A stretch of DNA of 64,000 nt from Alphaproteobacteria bacterium (GTDB lineage: Bacteria > Pseudomonadota > Alphaproteobacteria > UBA8366 > GCA-2717185): assembly GCA_028822585.1 (NCBI GenBank), contig JAPKDL010000006.1:1-64000 (forward strand), read 5' to 3'. The notes below the pieces were generated by a model. The model saw only the letters and a list, made by a program, of their open reading frames with translations, was not told the DNA's origin and made no database searches. The translations under genes were made by a program, and so were the position numbers. Shown here one piece after another: positions 1 through 10,315 of the stretch (positions are counted from its first letter, which is position 1; each line of letters opens with the position of its first letter).

Positions 1-1
1 C

Positions 2-223
2 CTAATCCTCACCTACAGTGCCCAAACAGCCTGCGCTAGCCCCGACATCGAGCGGACGGCGACATTCCGGCGGGCAATGTTGGCTTACGTCTCAACCATT
101 CACAATATCTATCAAGCGCTATGGGCCGACCAGAACGTCGGCTTGACGCGCGAGAGGCCAGCGGCTTATCTAGTCCGTACGTTAGCCACAGAAACCGCAG
201 TTCGCCTGAAAGCCTTTTTCTAG
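2..223 (+). CDS. C-terminal end of a CDS truncated by the window edge, product unknown
   Basis: Open frame from base 2 (LILTYSAQTACASPDIERTATFRRAMLAYVSTIHNIYQALWADQ...RLKAFF) to TAG at 221-223, directly upstream of the next plus-strand CDS. Confidence 0.45.
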   Translation, partial: LILTYSAQTACASPDIERTATFRRAMLAYVSTIHNIYQALWADQNVGLTRERPAAYLVRTLATETAVRLKAFF

Positions 224-235
224 GAGCCTCCTTCC

Positions 236-1123
236 ATGACCCCTCCCCGCCCGCGCCCGGTCTGGCGTTCCTTGCTGTTTGTACCGACGACAGCCGAAAA
301 ATTCATCGATAAAGCGCCGACCTCTGGCGCCGACGCCATTATCCTTGACCTTGAGGACGCCGTTGCGCCGAATGCTAAGGATTCGGCCCGTGCCGCTCTG
401 CCCGGCGTTGCCAAACGCCTCGCAGACCAGGGCCTAGACGTCACCGTCCGCATCAACCGCCCCTGGCGACTAGCCGTGAAGGATATCGAGGCTGCGGTCT
501 CCGAGAACGTCGTCGCACTGCTTCTGCCGATGACCGACACTGCAGCGCACGTGAAAGAAGTCGATCAGGTCGTTTCTGAGATCGAAGCCGAGAAGGGCCT
601 CCCGCACGGCCATACCTTCTTTTGCCCATTAATCGAAACGGCAGAAGGCTATCTAAATGCTCGCGAGATCGCGCAAGCCAGCCCACGAAGTATGTCACTA
701 TCACTGGGCTCAGAGGATTTCGCACTCTCCATGGGCATGGAGGCTGCGCCAGAGACGCTCTATGCGCCCAAGCAGCAAATCATCGCCTGCGCCTGCGCTG
801 CCGGCCTGACGCCAATGGGCTTTATAGGCTCAATTGCTGAATTCCGAGACATCGAGAAGCTCCAACAGATCTTTACGAACTCGAAGCGCGCCGGCTTCCG
901 CATGGCCTCATGCATCCACCCGAACCAGGTCAAGGTCTGCAACGAGATCTATGGCCCATCCAAAGCCGAAATCGCCCAGGCCCGCAAGATCGTCAACGCC
1001 TATGACGCGGCCCTCGCCGCCGGCCAGGGTGCCATTACGGTGGATGGTATCATGATCGACGTGCCAGTTGCCGACCGCTCCCGCGCTTTGCTGGAATTCG
1101 CTGACGCGTTAGCCAACCGCTAA
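236..1123 (+). CDS. HpcH/HpaI aldolase / citrate lyase beta (CoA ester lyase) family protein
   Basis: RSLLFVPTTAEKFIDKAPTSGADAIILDLEDAVAP N-terminus and SLGSEDFALSMG..CIHPNQV motifs typical of CitE-like lyases. Confidence 0.88.
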   Translation: MTPPRPRPVWRSLLFVPTTAEKFIDKAPTSGADAIILDLEDAVAPNAKDSARAALPGVAKRLADQGLDVTVRINRPWRLAVKDIEAAVSENVVALLLPMTDTAAHVKEVDQVVSEIEAEKGLPHGHTFFCPLIETAEGYLNAREIAQASPRSMSLSLGSEDFALSMGMEAAPETLYAPKQQIIACACAAGLTPMGFIGSIAEFRDIEKLQQIFTNSKRAGFRMASCIHPNQVKVCNEIYGPSKAEIAQARKIVNAYDAALAAGQGAITVDGIMIDVPVADRSRALLEFADALANR

Positions 1124-1330
1124 CCATTGGCCTGTCCACCTGAAAAATCATCATCCCGCGGTTAGACGGTCCCTACCGATAACATCCGTGGAGAGACTGC
1201 AATGGATCACGAGTGCCCAAAATGAACACCCGTTGGTTAGTCCGGTGCTGGCGGTCGAGCGGATTTGACTAACGCGAGAGTGGACATCAGTCCAATGGCA
1301 GGCCGATAAACGTCAAGCCGTTACTATGGC

Positions 1331-2203
1331 TTAATACGGTTTGTCGCCTTCGATGGTGCAGCGCTGCATCAGGCGGCGCAACGGCAGGGCGTAATCGAAT
1401 TTCGCTTTATGCTGTACGGCGCAATTGTCCCATATCAACACGTCGCCGACCCGCCACTGATGTTCATACTTAAAATCCGACCCGGTGATGTGGTCGAACA
1501 GGAATTCGAGTATTTCTTCGCTTTCCTCTTTGGTCAGGCCGATCAAGGCGTTGGTGTAGCCATTACAGACAAACAGACATTTCCTTCCGGTTTTTGGATG
1601 GATGCGGACCACGGGGTGGATGGCATCTTCGGGATATTTCGCCAACTCCGCTTCATTCAAATACGGGCGTACGCCGAACTCAATGGCTTTGCGGTTCCAC
1701 ATCGTCCGGTAGCTGTTGGCGCCCTGGACGCCCTCTAGGCGGTGCTTCATCTCGTCGGTCAACGCGTCATAGGCGGGAACGGTGCCGGCGAACTGGGTCA
1801 CGCCATAGGTCACCCCGTCCTTAGTGGGCACTTCCAGCGCGTTCAACACCGTCAGCTTGCTCGGCCTTTCCAGATAGCAGAGATCGGAATGCCAATACCG
1901 CCCTGCGTCATGGGACCCGACTTGCTTGCCGTCCTTCGTGACGTTGGAAATCCAGCCCACTTCCGGCGTGCCGTCGTTGTTGGCGGTTTGACGGACATTG
2001 ACTTGCGGGCGCCCAAACCGCCGGGAAAAATCGGCGAGCTGGGGCGCGGTTAAATTCTGGTCCCTAATGACGATGACGGCATAGTCGTCGATGGCCCCGT
2101 CGATGGCTTGAAAAATTTCAGTATCCAGGGGTCGGGACACATCGGCGCCGGTAATTTCTGCGCCAATGGGGCCAGCGGCGGCGGTGATTTTGAGGTTCGT
2201 CAT
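1331..2203 (-). CDS. TauD/TfdA family Fe(II)/2-oxoglutarate dioxygenase
   Basis: WHSDLCYLERPSKLTVLNALEVP (HxD) and VLIWDNCAVQHKAKFDY (distal His) motifs. Confidence 0.9.
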   Translation of the reverse strand: MTNLKITAAAGPIGAEITGADVSRPLDTEIFQAIDGAIDDYAVIVIRDQNLTAPQLADFSRRFGRPQVNVRQTANNDGTPEVGWISNVTKDGKQVGSHDAGRYWHSDLCYLERPSKLTVLNALEVPTKDGVTYGVTQFAGTVPAYDALTDEMKHRLEGVQGANSYRTMWNRKAIEFGVRPYLNEAELAKYPEDAIHPVVRIHPKTGRKCLFVCNGYTNALIGLTKEESEEILEFLFDHITGSDFKYEHQWRVGDVLIWDNCAVQHKAKFDYALPLRRLMQRCTIEGDKPY

Positions 2204-2794
2204 ATTGCTCTCCCATTTTCGTGACTATGTCGTCTAGATTTATAGCTGTTTTCCGGGGACCGGGGGAGTATTAACGAGCATGTCGGTGACCGCCTGCCCC
2301 TCCCCCTCAGCAATCTGGCTGAACGCCACCTTCGTCGCCGCCGCGGTTCCTGCACCCCCGTTCCGGTCGAATGACATATAGGATAAACCGCCGTTCGCAA
2401 CTATATGGGCACCGGCTACCCTTCCGTGAGCTGGTGGGCAGGTGGGCAGGCACACAGGGCGACGAAACTGTCTTCATAGCCGTTGCAGCGTTGCTCTCGT
2501 TGACTTTGAGCCGGTCCGTGGAATGCCCTTTTCATCCTTTGAAAATATCTAAACGTGGCACACGGGGCTTATTTCTGCCAGAACTTGTATTTACCGGGCA
2601 CACGAACTTTTCAGCCATCGCAACATTTGGTATTTCTGAGCCGGTTGTTTAAGGGGAGACTGAATTTCTGTGCCACATTTGTCTATGTCATGGCCTCAGT
2701 CTATACCCTACGGGTCAATACACTGGGAACCTTGCACCCGTTCTATCTGCAGCGGTAACATTCATAACCAATTAGACTCTAGAGAAAGACTGAC

Positions 2795-3553
2795 ATGCTC
2801 ATTTCCACCCACACCGAAACCGCCAAACAGACGGAAGCGATCTATATAGTCGACGACCAGCCTTATAAGGGACGCGAGTATATTGGTTCTGCGCCGAAGC
2901 CCGGCACGCCCGGCTACGGCCAGGATGTCGTGGGTGAAGAGGTACCCCAAGCCTATCTGGTGTTTCAACCGCCACATTCCGTCACTCGCCCACATTTTCA
3001 TCAGACCAATCAGTTTCAGATATTTGTCGAAGGTGGGGGCACCGTTGGGAAACTCCGGGTCGATCCCCTGACCGTGCAATATGCCGGTGGCAATACGCCT
3101 TACGGCCCCATTATGGCGGAGGCGGAAGGCATCCGTTATTTCACTTTACGTCAGACCTGGGATTCCGGGGCTAAATACCTCCCAGCAAACCGAAACCTAC
3201 TCGTAAAGGGACAACAACGGCAGGTCGTCGGCGTCCAAGAGAATAAAATGACGGCGGAAACTTCTAACGCAAATACTGAGACACTGATTGAAGCCACTGC
3301 TGATGGTTTGTTTGCACAAAATATCGTGCTTACGCCAAAGGCCAAATATTCTTTGCCCGACACGGCTGAGGGCGGCGGCCAATATCATGTCGTTGTCTCT
3401 GGCTCTCTCGCGCGCAATGGGGAAAACCTACCGCCACTGTCGGTAGAGTTCGCTTCATGCGACGAAGGCGTCGTCGAGATAGAGGCAGGACCAGACGGCC
3501 TGGAACTGTTGTTGGCGCGCTTCCCAAAAGGGCAAGCATCGGGAAACAATTAA
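2795..3553 (+). CDS. Hypothetical cupin-like protein
   Basis: 252-aa ORF; QPPHSVTRPHFHQTNQFQIFVEGGGTVGK resembles a cupin metal/substrate motif; second half looks like a repeated beta domain. Confidence 0.6.
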   Translation: MLISTHTETAKQTEAIYIVDDQPYKGREYIGSAPKPGTPGYGQDVVGEEVPQAYLVFQPPHSVTRPHFHQTNQFQIFVEGGGTVGKLRVDPLTVQYAGGNTPYGPIMAEAEGIRYFTLRQTWDSGAKYLPANRNLLVKGQQRQVVGVQENKMTAETSNANTETLIEATADGLFAQNIVLTPKAKYSLPDTAEGGGQYHVVVSGSLARNGENLPPLSVEFASCDEGVVEIEAGPDGLELLLARFPKGQASGNN

Positions 3554-3757
3554 GCGCTTTTTCTACCTATTCTTCGTACTTGCCTCAAACACACCTACAT
3601 AAGGGTCCATTGCGGTTGGGGCGAGTGCGCTAGGGGAGTTCCCAGCGATGCGTGTCGCCTACATGATACGCGTTTCTCAGAAATCATGGGGGCGAGCTCG
3701 GTGAGCAGAAGTCCTCTGCAATTTTCGGGGTGCCTTGCTGATTAGGCAAAATCTTGT

Positions 3758-3794
3758 AGTTGCCTGTCAGGCCAATTATTATGTTCAGGCAACT
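3758..3794 (+). promoter_or_regulatory. Stem-loop in the leader of the downstream MFS gene
   Basis: AGTTGCCTG (3758-3766) and CAGGCAACT (3786-3794) are perfect 9-bp complements; further complementary segments lie just upstream. Confidence 0.4.
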
Positions 3795-3900
3795 GGAACT
3801 ATGTATTCCGATGCAATTCAGGCTCAGATTTGAGTTTGAATTAGGCCGGGTTGCCAACCGGTTGCTGATTTTCCATCATTTGTGAAACTCCGAGGGCTTA

Positions 3901-5463
3901 ATGGCGGCTGACGAAACGAGTGTCGACGCCCTTTTTCGTCACTTCGGTCCTTCTTATCGTTGGTTTATCACATTTAACGTCATGATTGGCGCGATAGCCA
4001 TGGGGCTGGCCTCCTCCATTGTTAACGTGGCTGTACCGGCAGTGATGGGAGCCTACGGCGTGGGTCTTGATCAGGCCCAGTGGATTTCGATTGGCTTCCT
4101 CGGCACGATGTCCGTAACGATGTTGCTGAGTTCGTGGTTACTGGAGGCGTTCGGACAGCGGGTTACCTATATAGGCACCTTGATTGTGTTTATCGTGGGA
4201 TCGTTATTGAGCGCCTCGGCGCAAAGCATCGACATGATGGTGGTTGGGCGCGTGCTGCAGGGCGCGGCGTCCGGGGTGGGTCAACCGCTCGCAATGTACG
4301 CCATTTACCAGGTATTTCCCACTGACCGCCGCGGCATGGCGATGGGTCTTTATGGATTAGGAACCGTCCTGGCGCCAACGTTTGGACCCGTTCTAGGCGG
4401 CCTGGCGATTGACACGTTAAGCTGGCGATATTTATTTCTCCTGCCACTGCCCTTCTGCGCGCCGGCATTGTTATTGAGTACGATACTAATGCCGTCAAAA
4501 AAAATCAGCCGACCCTTTCCCACCTTTGATTGGACAGGCCTTATTTTAATGTTCATTGCGACATTCAGTCTTCTCGCCGGACTATCGAATGGCCCACGCT
4601 GGGGATGGGGCTCCAACGAAATTCTTCTGCTCCTGCTGGGCGGCGGCGGCGGCGGCACAGTCGCTTTTATCTTTTGGGAACTTCGCGCCAGTTATCCGAT
4701 GCTGGACTTAAGTCTGTTTCGAAACCGCAGCTTCGCCCTGACCATGCTCGCGGGGTTCGTCTTTGGTGCCGGACTCTTTTCATCTAGCTATTTCATCCCC
4801 GTTTTTGTGCAAACGGTGCAAAGTTACAACGCGACCCGCGCCGGGATGTTGTTAGCGCCTGGGGGCATGGTCATGATCTTATTTTTCCCCCTTGCAGGAC
4901 GGATCACCGACTCCATCCCGGCGCATATTCCCATTGCGACTGGATTGATGATTTTCTCGGTAAGTCTTTTTCTGATTAGCGTTGTCGATGTTAATACAAC
5001 CTTTTGGGCGCTTGTCGGCTTTACCTTGATCACACGCGTCGGGTTAAGTCTTGCAATTCCATCCCTGAGTGTTGCGGCGTTACGTGCGGTGCCGCCGAAT
5101 AAAATTTCACGCGGCGCGTCAAGTTCGACATTCATTCGTAACCTCGGAGGAGGGTTTGGGATCGCTCTTCTGACAGCATTTTTCCAACACCGCTCGCGCC
5201 ACCACGGCGACGCACTGACCGCGACGCAGACCGCCGCCAACACCACAACTGCCGAATTAATAGGCGAGGTGCGAGACCTTCTTGGATCAGCGGGATTTCC
5301 CTCACAAGATCAAACTGCCGGGGCCTTAAGCTACCTTTCATCCATCATTCAAGCACAGGCAAACACCTTGGGGTTTCAGGATACATTTCTTGCCATTTCC
5401 GTCGTCGCCTTTCTTGCAGCGGGCCCGGCCTGGTTGATCGGACATCGTCCACCACAGTCTTAA
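3901..5463 (+). CDS. MFS transporter, DHA2 (EmrB/QacA-like) family
   Basis: 520 aa with many hydrophobic segments; RVLQGAASGVGQPLAMYAIYQVFPTDRRGMAMGLYGLGTVLAPTFGPVLGG is a DHA2 drug:H+ antiporter motif. Confidence 0.9.
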   Translation: MAADETSVDALFRHFGPSYRWFITFNVMIGAIAMGLASSIVNVAVPAVMGAYGVGLDQAQWISIGFLGTMSVTMLLSSWLLEAFGQRVTYIGTLIVFIVGSLLSASAQSIDMMVVGRVLQGAASGVGQPLAMYAIYQVFPTDRRGMAMGLYGLGTVLAPTFGPVLGGLAIDTLSWRYLFLLPLPFCAPALLLSTILMPSKKISRPFPTFDWTGLILMFIATFSLLAGLSNGPRWGWGSNEILLLLLGGGGGGTVAFIFWELRASYPMLDLSLFRNRSFALTMLAGFVFGAGLFSSSYFIPVFVQTVQSYNATRAGMLLAPGGMVMILFFPLAGRITDSIPAHIPIATGLMIFSVSLFLISVVDVNTTFWALVGFTLITRVGLSLAIPSLSVAALRAVPPNKISRGASSSTFIRNLGGGFGIALLTAFFQHRSRHHGDALTATQTAANTTTAELIGEVRDLLGSAGFPSQDQTAGALSYLSSIIQAQANTLGFQDTFLAISVVAFLAAGPAWLIGHRPPQS

Positions 5464-5636
5464 TTGGGCTCGTTAAGGGACTCGATACGAGTCCTTACAT
5501 ATCTGTTGGGCCTTTTCGGACGTAAACTCGATCTGGAAAATTAATGCCGTGAATTTAATGTCCGAGATTGGCATGGGTGGCGTCGAGCTTCTGGTCGACA
5601 ACGGGTTGCTAAAACAGCACCAGGTGAATGACCGTC

Positions 5637-5774
5637 ATGCAGTCGGGGCAGCCTGTCTCGCGGGCCTTGAGCAGTGGGCCGGAAGAAATAGTCGACTGGA
5701 TCACGGGCATGATCGAATACATGCGTGAGAACAACTTGACCCGGGCCAAACCTCGCAAAACGGCGGTGGATTAA
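5637..5774 (+). pseudogene. Possible C-terminal remnant of a flavin monooxygenase
   Basis: MQSGQPVSRALSSGPEEIVDWITGMIEYMRENNLTRAKPRKTAVD* loosely resembles the tail of Baeyer-Villiger monooxygenases (compare EQHVDLVTDSLVHMRDQGLDLMEPE in the next intact gene). Confidence 0.25.
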
Positions 5775-6048
5775 TGGGCTAATCTTGACGAGAAGTCGTT
5801 CAAAAATTGCTTTCGAGCCAGATCGGGTCCTGGCAAACCGGCGTGAACCAGAATGTAGAAGACCGTAATGTCCCGCGCATCCTTGGTTACAATGGCGGAG
5901 CGGTCCGTTAACAAAAAATAGATCAGAAAGCCGCGGCAGGTCGTTATCAGAAATTTGACTTTCGCAACTGACTGGTAATTTAACCGATTTTCTTAATATA
6001 ATTGAGGTTCCGCCGGAATTTCCGGCACAGGATTGTTGGAAATTTTGT

Positions 6049-7683
6049 ATGTCAGATGAATTAAAAGCCGCTTCCTCGGTCGATGCGGTGATTGTCGGCG
6101 CCGGATTTTCAGGCCTTTATCTCTTGCACCGCTTGCGCAAATTGGGGTTTTCCACCCGCCTTTTTGAACGCGGCGGCGGCGTTGGCGGAACTTGGTATTG
6201 GAATCGTTATCCCGGCGCGCGTTGCGACGTCGAGAGCATGCAATATTCCTATTCCTTCGACGAAGACCTGCAGCAGGAATGGCCGTGGCCTGAAAAATTC
6301 TCGGCGCAACCCGATATTCTAGCATACGCCAACCATGTCGCCGACAGGTTCGAACTACGGCGCCATATCGATTTTGACACCGAAGTAAACGCCGCCCACT
6401 TCGAGTCAGGCAGTCGCCGCTGGAAGATAGAAACAGATTCCGGGGAACGACTGACCGCCAAGTACTTTATTATGGCGACCGGATGTATCTCGACCGCGCA
6501 AACGCCCAAACTTAACGGCCTGACGAGTTACCGGGGAAATACCTATCACACGGGCAGTTGGCCACATGAAAAAGTCGACTTTACCGGACAGAGAATTGCG
6601 GTGATCGGCACCGGATCATCGGGTATACAGACGATACCTGTGTTGGCGGAAGAAGCCGCGCATGTCACCGTCTTCCAACGTACGCCCAACTACTCGATCC
6701 CCTCGCGCAACGAACCGATGACACTTGAATATGCGGATTCCTGGAAAAATGGCTATCAGGAGAAGCGAGCGGAAATGCGCTATGCCCCAAACGGCGTTCT
6801 GCGAGAATTTAACAATAAATCAGCGCTGTCCGTTAGTGAATCGGAACGTCAAGCGACGTATGAAACCCGTTGGAAAAACGGCGGTTCCGGGTTCGTGGCA
6901 GCCTTCAATAATATCCTAACAGATCAGGCCTCCAATGATTCGGCGTCGGAATTCGTGCGCAATCAAATCAGACGAATTGTGAAAAATTCAGAAACCGCCG
7001 AATTACTAGCGCCGAAAGGCTATCCCATTGGAACAAAACGACTTTGCGTCGATTCCGACTATTTCGAAACCTATAATCGCGACAATGTCGACCTCGTAGA
7101 CATCAGCGACGCGCCCATAGACCGCGTCACGCCAGAGGGCTTGGTCGCCAACAGCCAACACTATACGTTTGACAGCATCGTGTTTGCGACTGGTTTTGAC
7201 GCTATGACCGGCACCCTCTTCAATGTTGACATCCGTGGTACCGATAGCGTGGCGTTAAAGAAAAAGTGGTATGCAGGACCACGCACTTATCTAGGCCTGA
7301 TGACGGCAGGGTTTCCCAACCTTTTCATGATTACGGGACCAGGCAGCCCATCCGTCAAAAGCAATATGATCACATCGATTGAACAACATGTCGATTTGGT
7401 GACGGACAGTCTTGTCCATATGCGTGACCAGGGTCTGGATTTGATGGAACCCGAATTGGACGCGGAAAACGACTGGGTTGAGCATGTTCAGGTCGTCGCC
7501 CACAAAACACTCTTTCCACAAGCCAATTCCTGGTACATGGGCGCTAACATCCCCGGAAAGCCACGCCTCTTCATGCCCTATATCGCAGGGGTTGGCGTGT
7601 ACCGGGAAATTTGTGAAAAAATGGTCGCCGATGGTTACGCTGGTTTTCACTTCGAAGCAAAAACGGCGATCGCCGCTGAATAA
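6049..7683 (+). CDS. Flavin-containing Baeyer-Villiger-type monooxygenase
   Basis: GAGFSGLYLLHRLRKLG FAD motif; GGTWYWNRYPGARCDVES; YRGNTYHTGSWP (BVMO fingerprint); GTGSSGIQ NADP motif. Confidence 0.93.
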   Translation: MSDELKAASSVDAVIVGAGFSGLYLLHRLRKLGFSTRLFERGGGVGGTWYWNRYPGARCDVESMQYSYSFDEDLQQEWPWPEKFSAQPDILAYANHVADRFELRRHIDFDTEVNAAHFESGSRRWKIETDSGERLTAKYFIMATGCISTAQTPKLNGLTSYRGNTYHTGSWPHEKVDFTGQRIAVIGTGSSGIQTIPVLAEEAAHVTVFQRTPNYSIPSRNEPMTLEYADSWKNGYQEKRAEMRYAPNGVLREFNNKSALSVSESERQATYETRWKNGGSGFVAAFNNILTDQASNDSASEFVRNQIRRIVKNSETAELLAPKGYPIGTKRLCVDSDYFETYNRDNVDLVDISDAPIDRVTPEGLVANSQHYTFDSIVFATGFDAMTGTLFNVDIRGTDSVALKKKWYAGPRTYLGLMTAGFPNLFMITGPGSPSVKSNMITSIEQHVDLVTDSLVHMRDQGLDLMEPELDAENDWVEHVQVVAHKTLFPQANSWYMGANIPGKPRLFMPYIAGVGVYREICEKMVADGYAGFHFEAKTAIAAE

Positions 7684-7790
7684 TTCATATCGAAAGTTAC
7701 AGGACAGCCGCTTGTAGGCGCGCGAAAGTTCAGCGGTTCCCCTATTTTGTTAATTTTAAACATCAAAGCCAATGAAAACTGGGTCACATT

Positions 7791-8630
7791 ATGTCTAATG
7801 AATCTAAAAACATAGAGGCGCCGCTGGCAATTGTTACCGGCGCGGCGCGTGGGATCGGCGCTGCCATCGCTCAACGTTTGTCCAGTGCGGGTTATGCCGT
7901 CGCCATATGGGATTTCAATGGAGACGGTGCCGCTGCAACAGCTGCTGAACTGACCGCTTCCGGCCGACGCGCGGTCTCGGCGCAAGTAGACGTGGCGGAT
8001 GAAAGCCAGGTTAAGGCCGCGACGCAGGCTGCGGAGGCGGCTTTCGGTTCACCTTGCTTGCTGGTCAACAATGCCGGTATCCGTCACCGCGAACCTCTGG
8101 AGACTCTGGCCCGCGCAAGCTGGGACCGGGAGATCGCGACGAACCTTACGGGCCCCTTCGTCTGCACACAAATCCTCGGGGGCCGAATGCTCGCAGCTGG
8201 CAAGGGCGCCATCGTCAACATCGCATCAATGTCCGGCTCCTACGGTCAAGCGATGCGCGGCGCTTATACACCATCCAAGGCAGGCATCATCGGTTTGACG
8301 AGTCTTACAGCTGTGGAATGGGGAGGGCGCGGGATTCGATGCAACGCGATAAGCCCAGGTATGATCTCGACACCGGCCCATGTCGAGGCATACAGCAACG
8401 AAGAATTGAAGACTGCGCGGGAAGCAATGGTTCCTTTGGGTCGGATTGGCGACGGTGCCGAGATCGCGGATGTGGTCGCCTTCCTCGCGTCTGACGCTGC
8501 GCGTTATATCAACGGCGCCAATATCCCCGTGGACGGCGGCGTCACCAAGGCGCTGCTCGCCCTGATGCCGGTGCCCACGGCCAATGGCGAAATTGAAACA
8601 ACGCTCGCCCAACTTGATTTGCGCAGCTGA
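7791..8630 (+). CDS. SDR family NAD(P)-dependent oxidoreductase
   Basis: VTGAARGIG, NNAG and YTPSKAG (YxxxK) motifs. Confidence 0.93.
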   Translation: MSNESKNIEAPLAIVTGAARGIGAAIAQRLSSAGYAVAIWDFNGDGAAATAAELTASGRRAVSAQVDVADESQVKAATQAAEAAFGSPCLLVNNAGIRHREPLETLARASWDREIATNLTGPFVCTQILGGRMLAAGKGAIVNIASMSGSYGQAMRGAYTPSKAGIIGLTSLTAVEWGGRGIRCNAISPGMISTPAHVEAYSNEELKTAREAMVPLGRIGDGAEIADVVAFLASDAARYINGANIPVDGGVTKALLALMPVPTANGEIETTLAQLDLRS

Positions 8631-8651
8631 CGAAACCTGCGCCATCGGCCC

Positions 8652-9998
8652 TTACCGCAACAGCTCAATCAACGCCGATGCCCCATCAGCGTTGCGGAAA
8701 TTATGAATGATCTCCAGGCTTGCGCCAATCTGCTGTTTATCCAGGGCCGCGTGTGGTGCCAGCGCCCGATATTTCGCGTCGACATCGGCCCAGTCAATAC
8801 CCAGGCAGGCAGCCCCTTTCGGCACAAAGACGGTGCTGGTTTCATGCCTCCCGTCTTTCGTCTCCAAGGTCACCGTCGCGCCTTGACGGTATTTTTCGGC
8901 GTTCTTCACGGGCTCCGGCCCGATCTTGATAAGGTCGATCAGGCCATGGATTACTGGGTCCAAAATTTTTTTCGAGGACGCGTTTGCCCAACCAAAGTCC
9001 CGGTCCGCCGCCCCGGCGGCCAGAAAATAGGCCGGGCTATGCGCCATATCGATCAGGTCTTTCGGATGGCGCGGACCGGAGAGCGCCGTCAAGCCAGGCC
9101 GAGAGGCAGTGATAGATACAATTTCATCTGGGGCTATATCGCCCGATCGCGCAGCGTCGGCAGCGGCCTCGGCGAACGCATGATACGGATGGCCCCCTGG
9201 CACCAGCTTCAGCGCCATGTCGGTAACTATATCCCAACCCTCGCCCAGCCCATCCAACACCTTTCCGCCATCCGACCCACCATAGACCTGAAAAAATCCT
9301 TTGGACGCTTCTAAAGTGTTCATTGCCCCCGTATAGCCCATTTTGGCCGCCAATACGGCCTCGATACTGAGCATCGCAGCCAAACCTGCGTGATATTCCC
9401 GCGCCACACTGGTTGACGCAGCTACGGACAGGCCGCCAATTGACGTCGCCGTCAACGTAATGGCGTGTGCGGTCTGTTCCGTATTTAATTTCAGTAAACG
9501 CGACGCAGCAATTGTTCCACCAAAGACCGCGCCCTTGCATCCATGATGTCCATGCGGATTAAATGTCGGTGAGATCGCTTCACCAATTCGCCCCGCCGCC
9601 TCATACCCCGTAACGATCGCAGCCAGTATATCCTTGCCCGACGCACCTGTCCTTTCTGCGACAGCCAAGGAAACCGCGGTGAGCGGCGTGCCAGCATGGA
9701 CAATATTACGCAAATCGCTGTCATCGGATGCGGCGGCGTCACTCATCATCGCGTTGACGCGAGCGGCGCTGACCAGCGGTAATTTTGGTCCGGGATCAAA
9801 CCAAATCGAAGCCTCGGGCGCGCCGCCACGGGCTTTCGCAAGATCACGAACAATTTGCGCCGACGAAATATTCACGCCATAGGCCGCACTGGCCAGCGTA
9901 CTAGATATAATCATCGCAGCGTGGTCAATCGCCTGGTCAGGCAGATCGTCAAACTGAGTGTTTAACAAGCTTTCGGCCATCGCTTCTGCAACCGTCAT
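8652..9998 (-). CDS. MmgE/PrpD family protein
   Basis: Full-length 448 aa; VTGYEAAGRIGEAISPTFNPHGHHGCKGAVFGGTIAASRLL is typical of the MmgE/PrpD (2-methylcitrate dehydratase/aconitate decarboxylase) family. Confidence 0.88.
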   Translation of the reverse strand: MTVAEAMAESLLNTQFDDLPDQAIDHAAMIISSTLASAAYGVNISSAQIVRDLAKARGGAPEASIWFDPGPKLPLVSAARVNAMMSDAAASDDSDLRNIVHAGTPLTAVSLAVAERTGASGKDILAAIVTGYEAAGRIGEAISPTFNPHGHHGCKGAVFGGTIAASRLLKLNTEQTAHAITLTATSIGGLSVAASTSVAREYHAGLAAMLSIEAVLAAKMGYTGAMNTLEASKGFFQVYGGSDGGKVLDGLGEGWDIVTDMALKLVPGGHPYHAFAEAAADAARSGDIAPDEIVSITASRPGLTALSGPRHPKDLIDMAHSPAYFLAAGAADRDFGWANASSKKILDPVIHGLIDLIKIGPEPVKNAEKYRQGATVTLETKDGRHETSTVFVPKGAACLGIDWADVDAKYRALAPHAALDKQQIGASLEIIHNFRNADGASALIELLR

Positions 9999-10054
9999 GT
10001 GAATTAACCCTTTTTATTGTCACGGCAACAGCCCGCTTGGATATATATTGCCAC

Positions 10055-10315
10055 TCATGTCGGAATATCGCCAATCACTGTCGTTCGATACATGTGACAC
10101 GCATAATCTGGATTGTAGGACACCGGGTTGTGCATGGTGCACCGGTTTTCCCAAAACATGAGATCATATGGCGAAATGTGTTGATCCTGGATGATGCAAA
10201 TTCCGATGTCCAACAGCCCGCAATGCAGAAAATTGGCCTATTCATCGCCATTGCGTCACGAAAGATCGGCGCCGATGACCTCGGCACCCAAAACTTCAAA
10301 TTTACTGAACTCCAT
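10055..10315 (-). pseudogene. Internally deleted TauD/TfdA dioxygenase remnant
   Basis: MEFSKFEVLGAEVIGADLS* at the 5' end and, in another frame, DQHISPYDLMFWENRCTMHNPVSYNPDYACHMYRTTVIGDIPT* at the 3' end (TauD C-terminal WENRCTMH motif). Confidence 0.7.

Noticed and set aside
220-540. Antisense ORF opposite the CitE-like gene, and many similar antisense or shadow ORFs in the track
   Set aside because: They overlap strongly supported genes, have Arg/Pro/Ser-rich shadow-frame composition and no family motif.
4638-4656. (GGC)n run in the MFS gene as a phase-variation tract
   Set aside because: Trinucleotide repeat keeps frame (GGGGGG in the protein), so length change would not switch the gene off.
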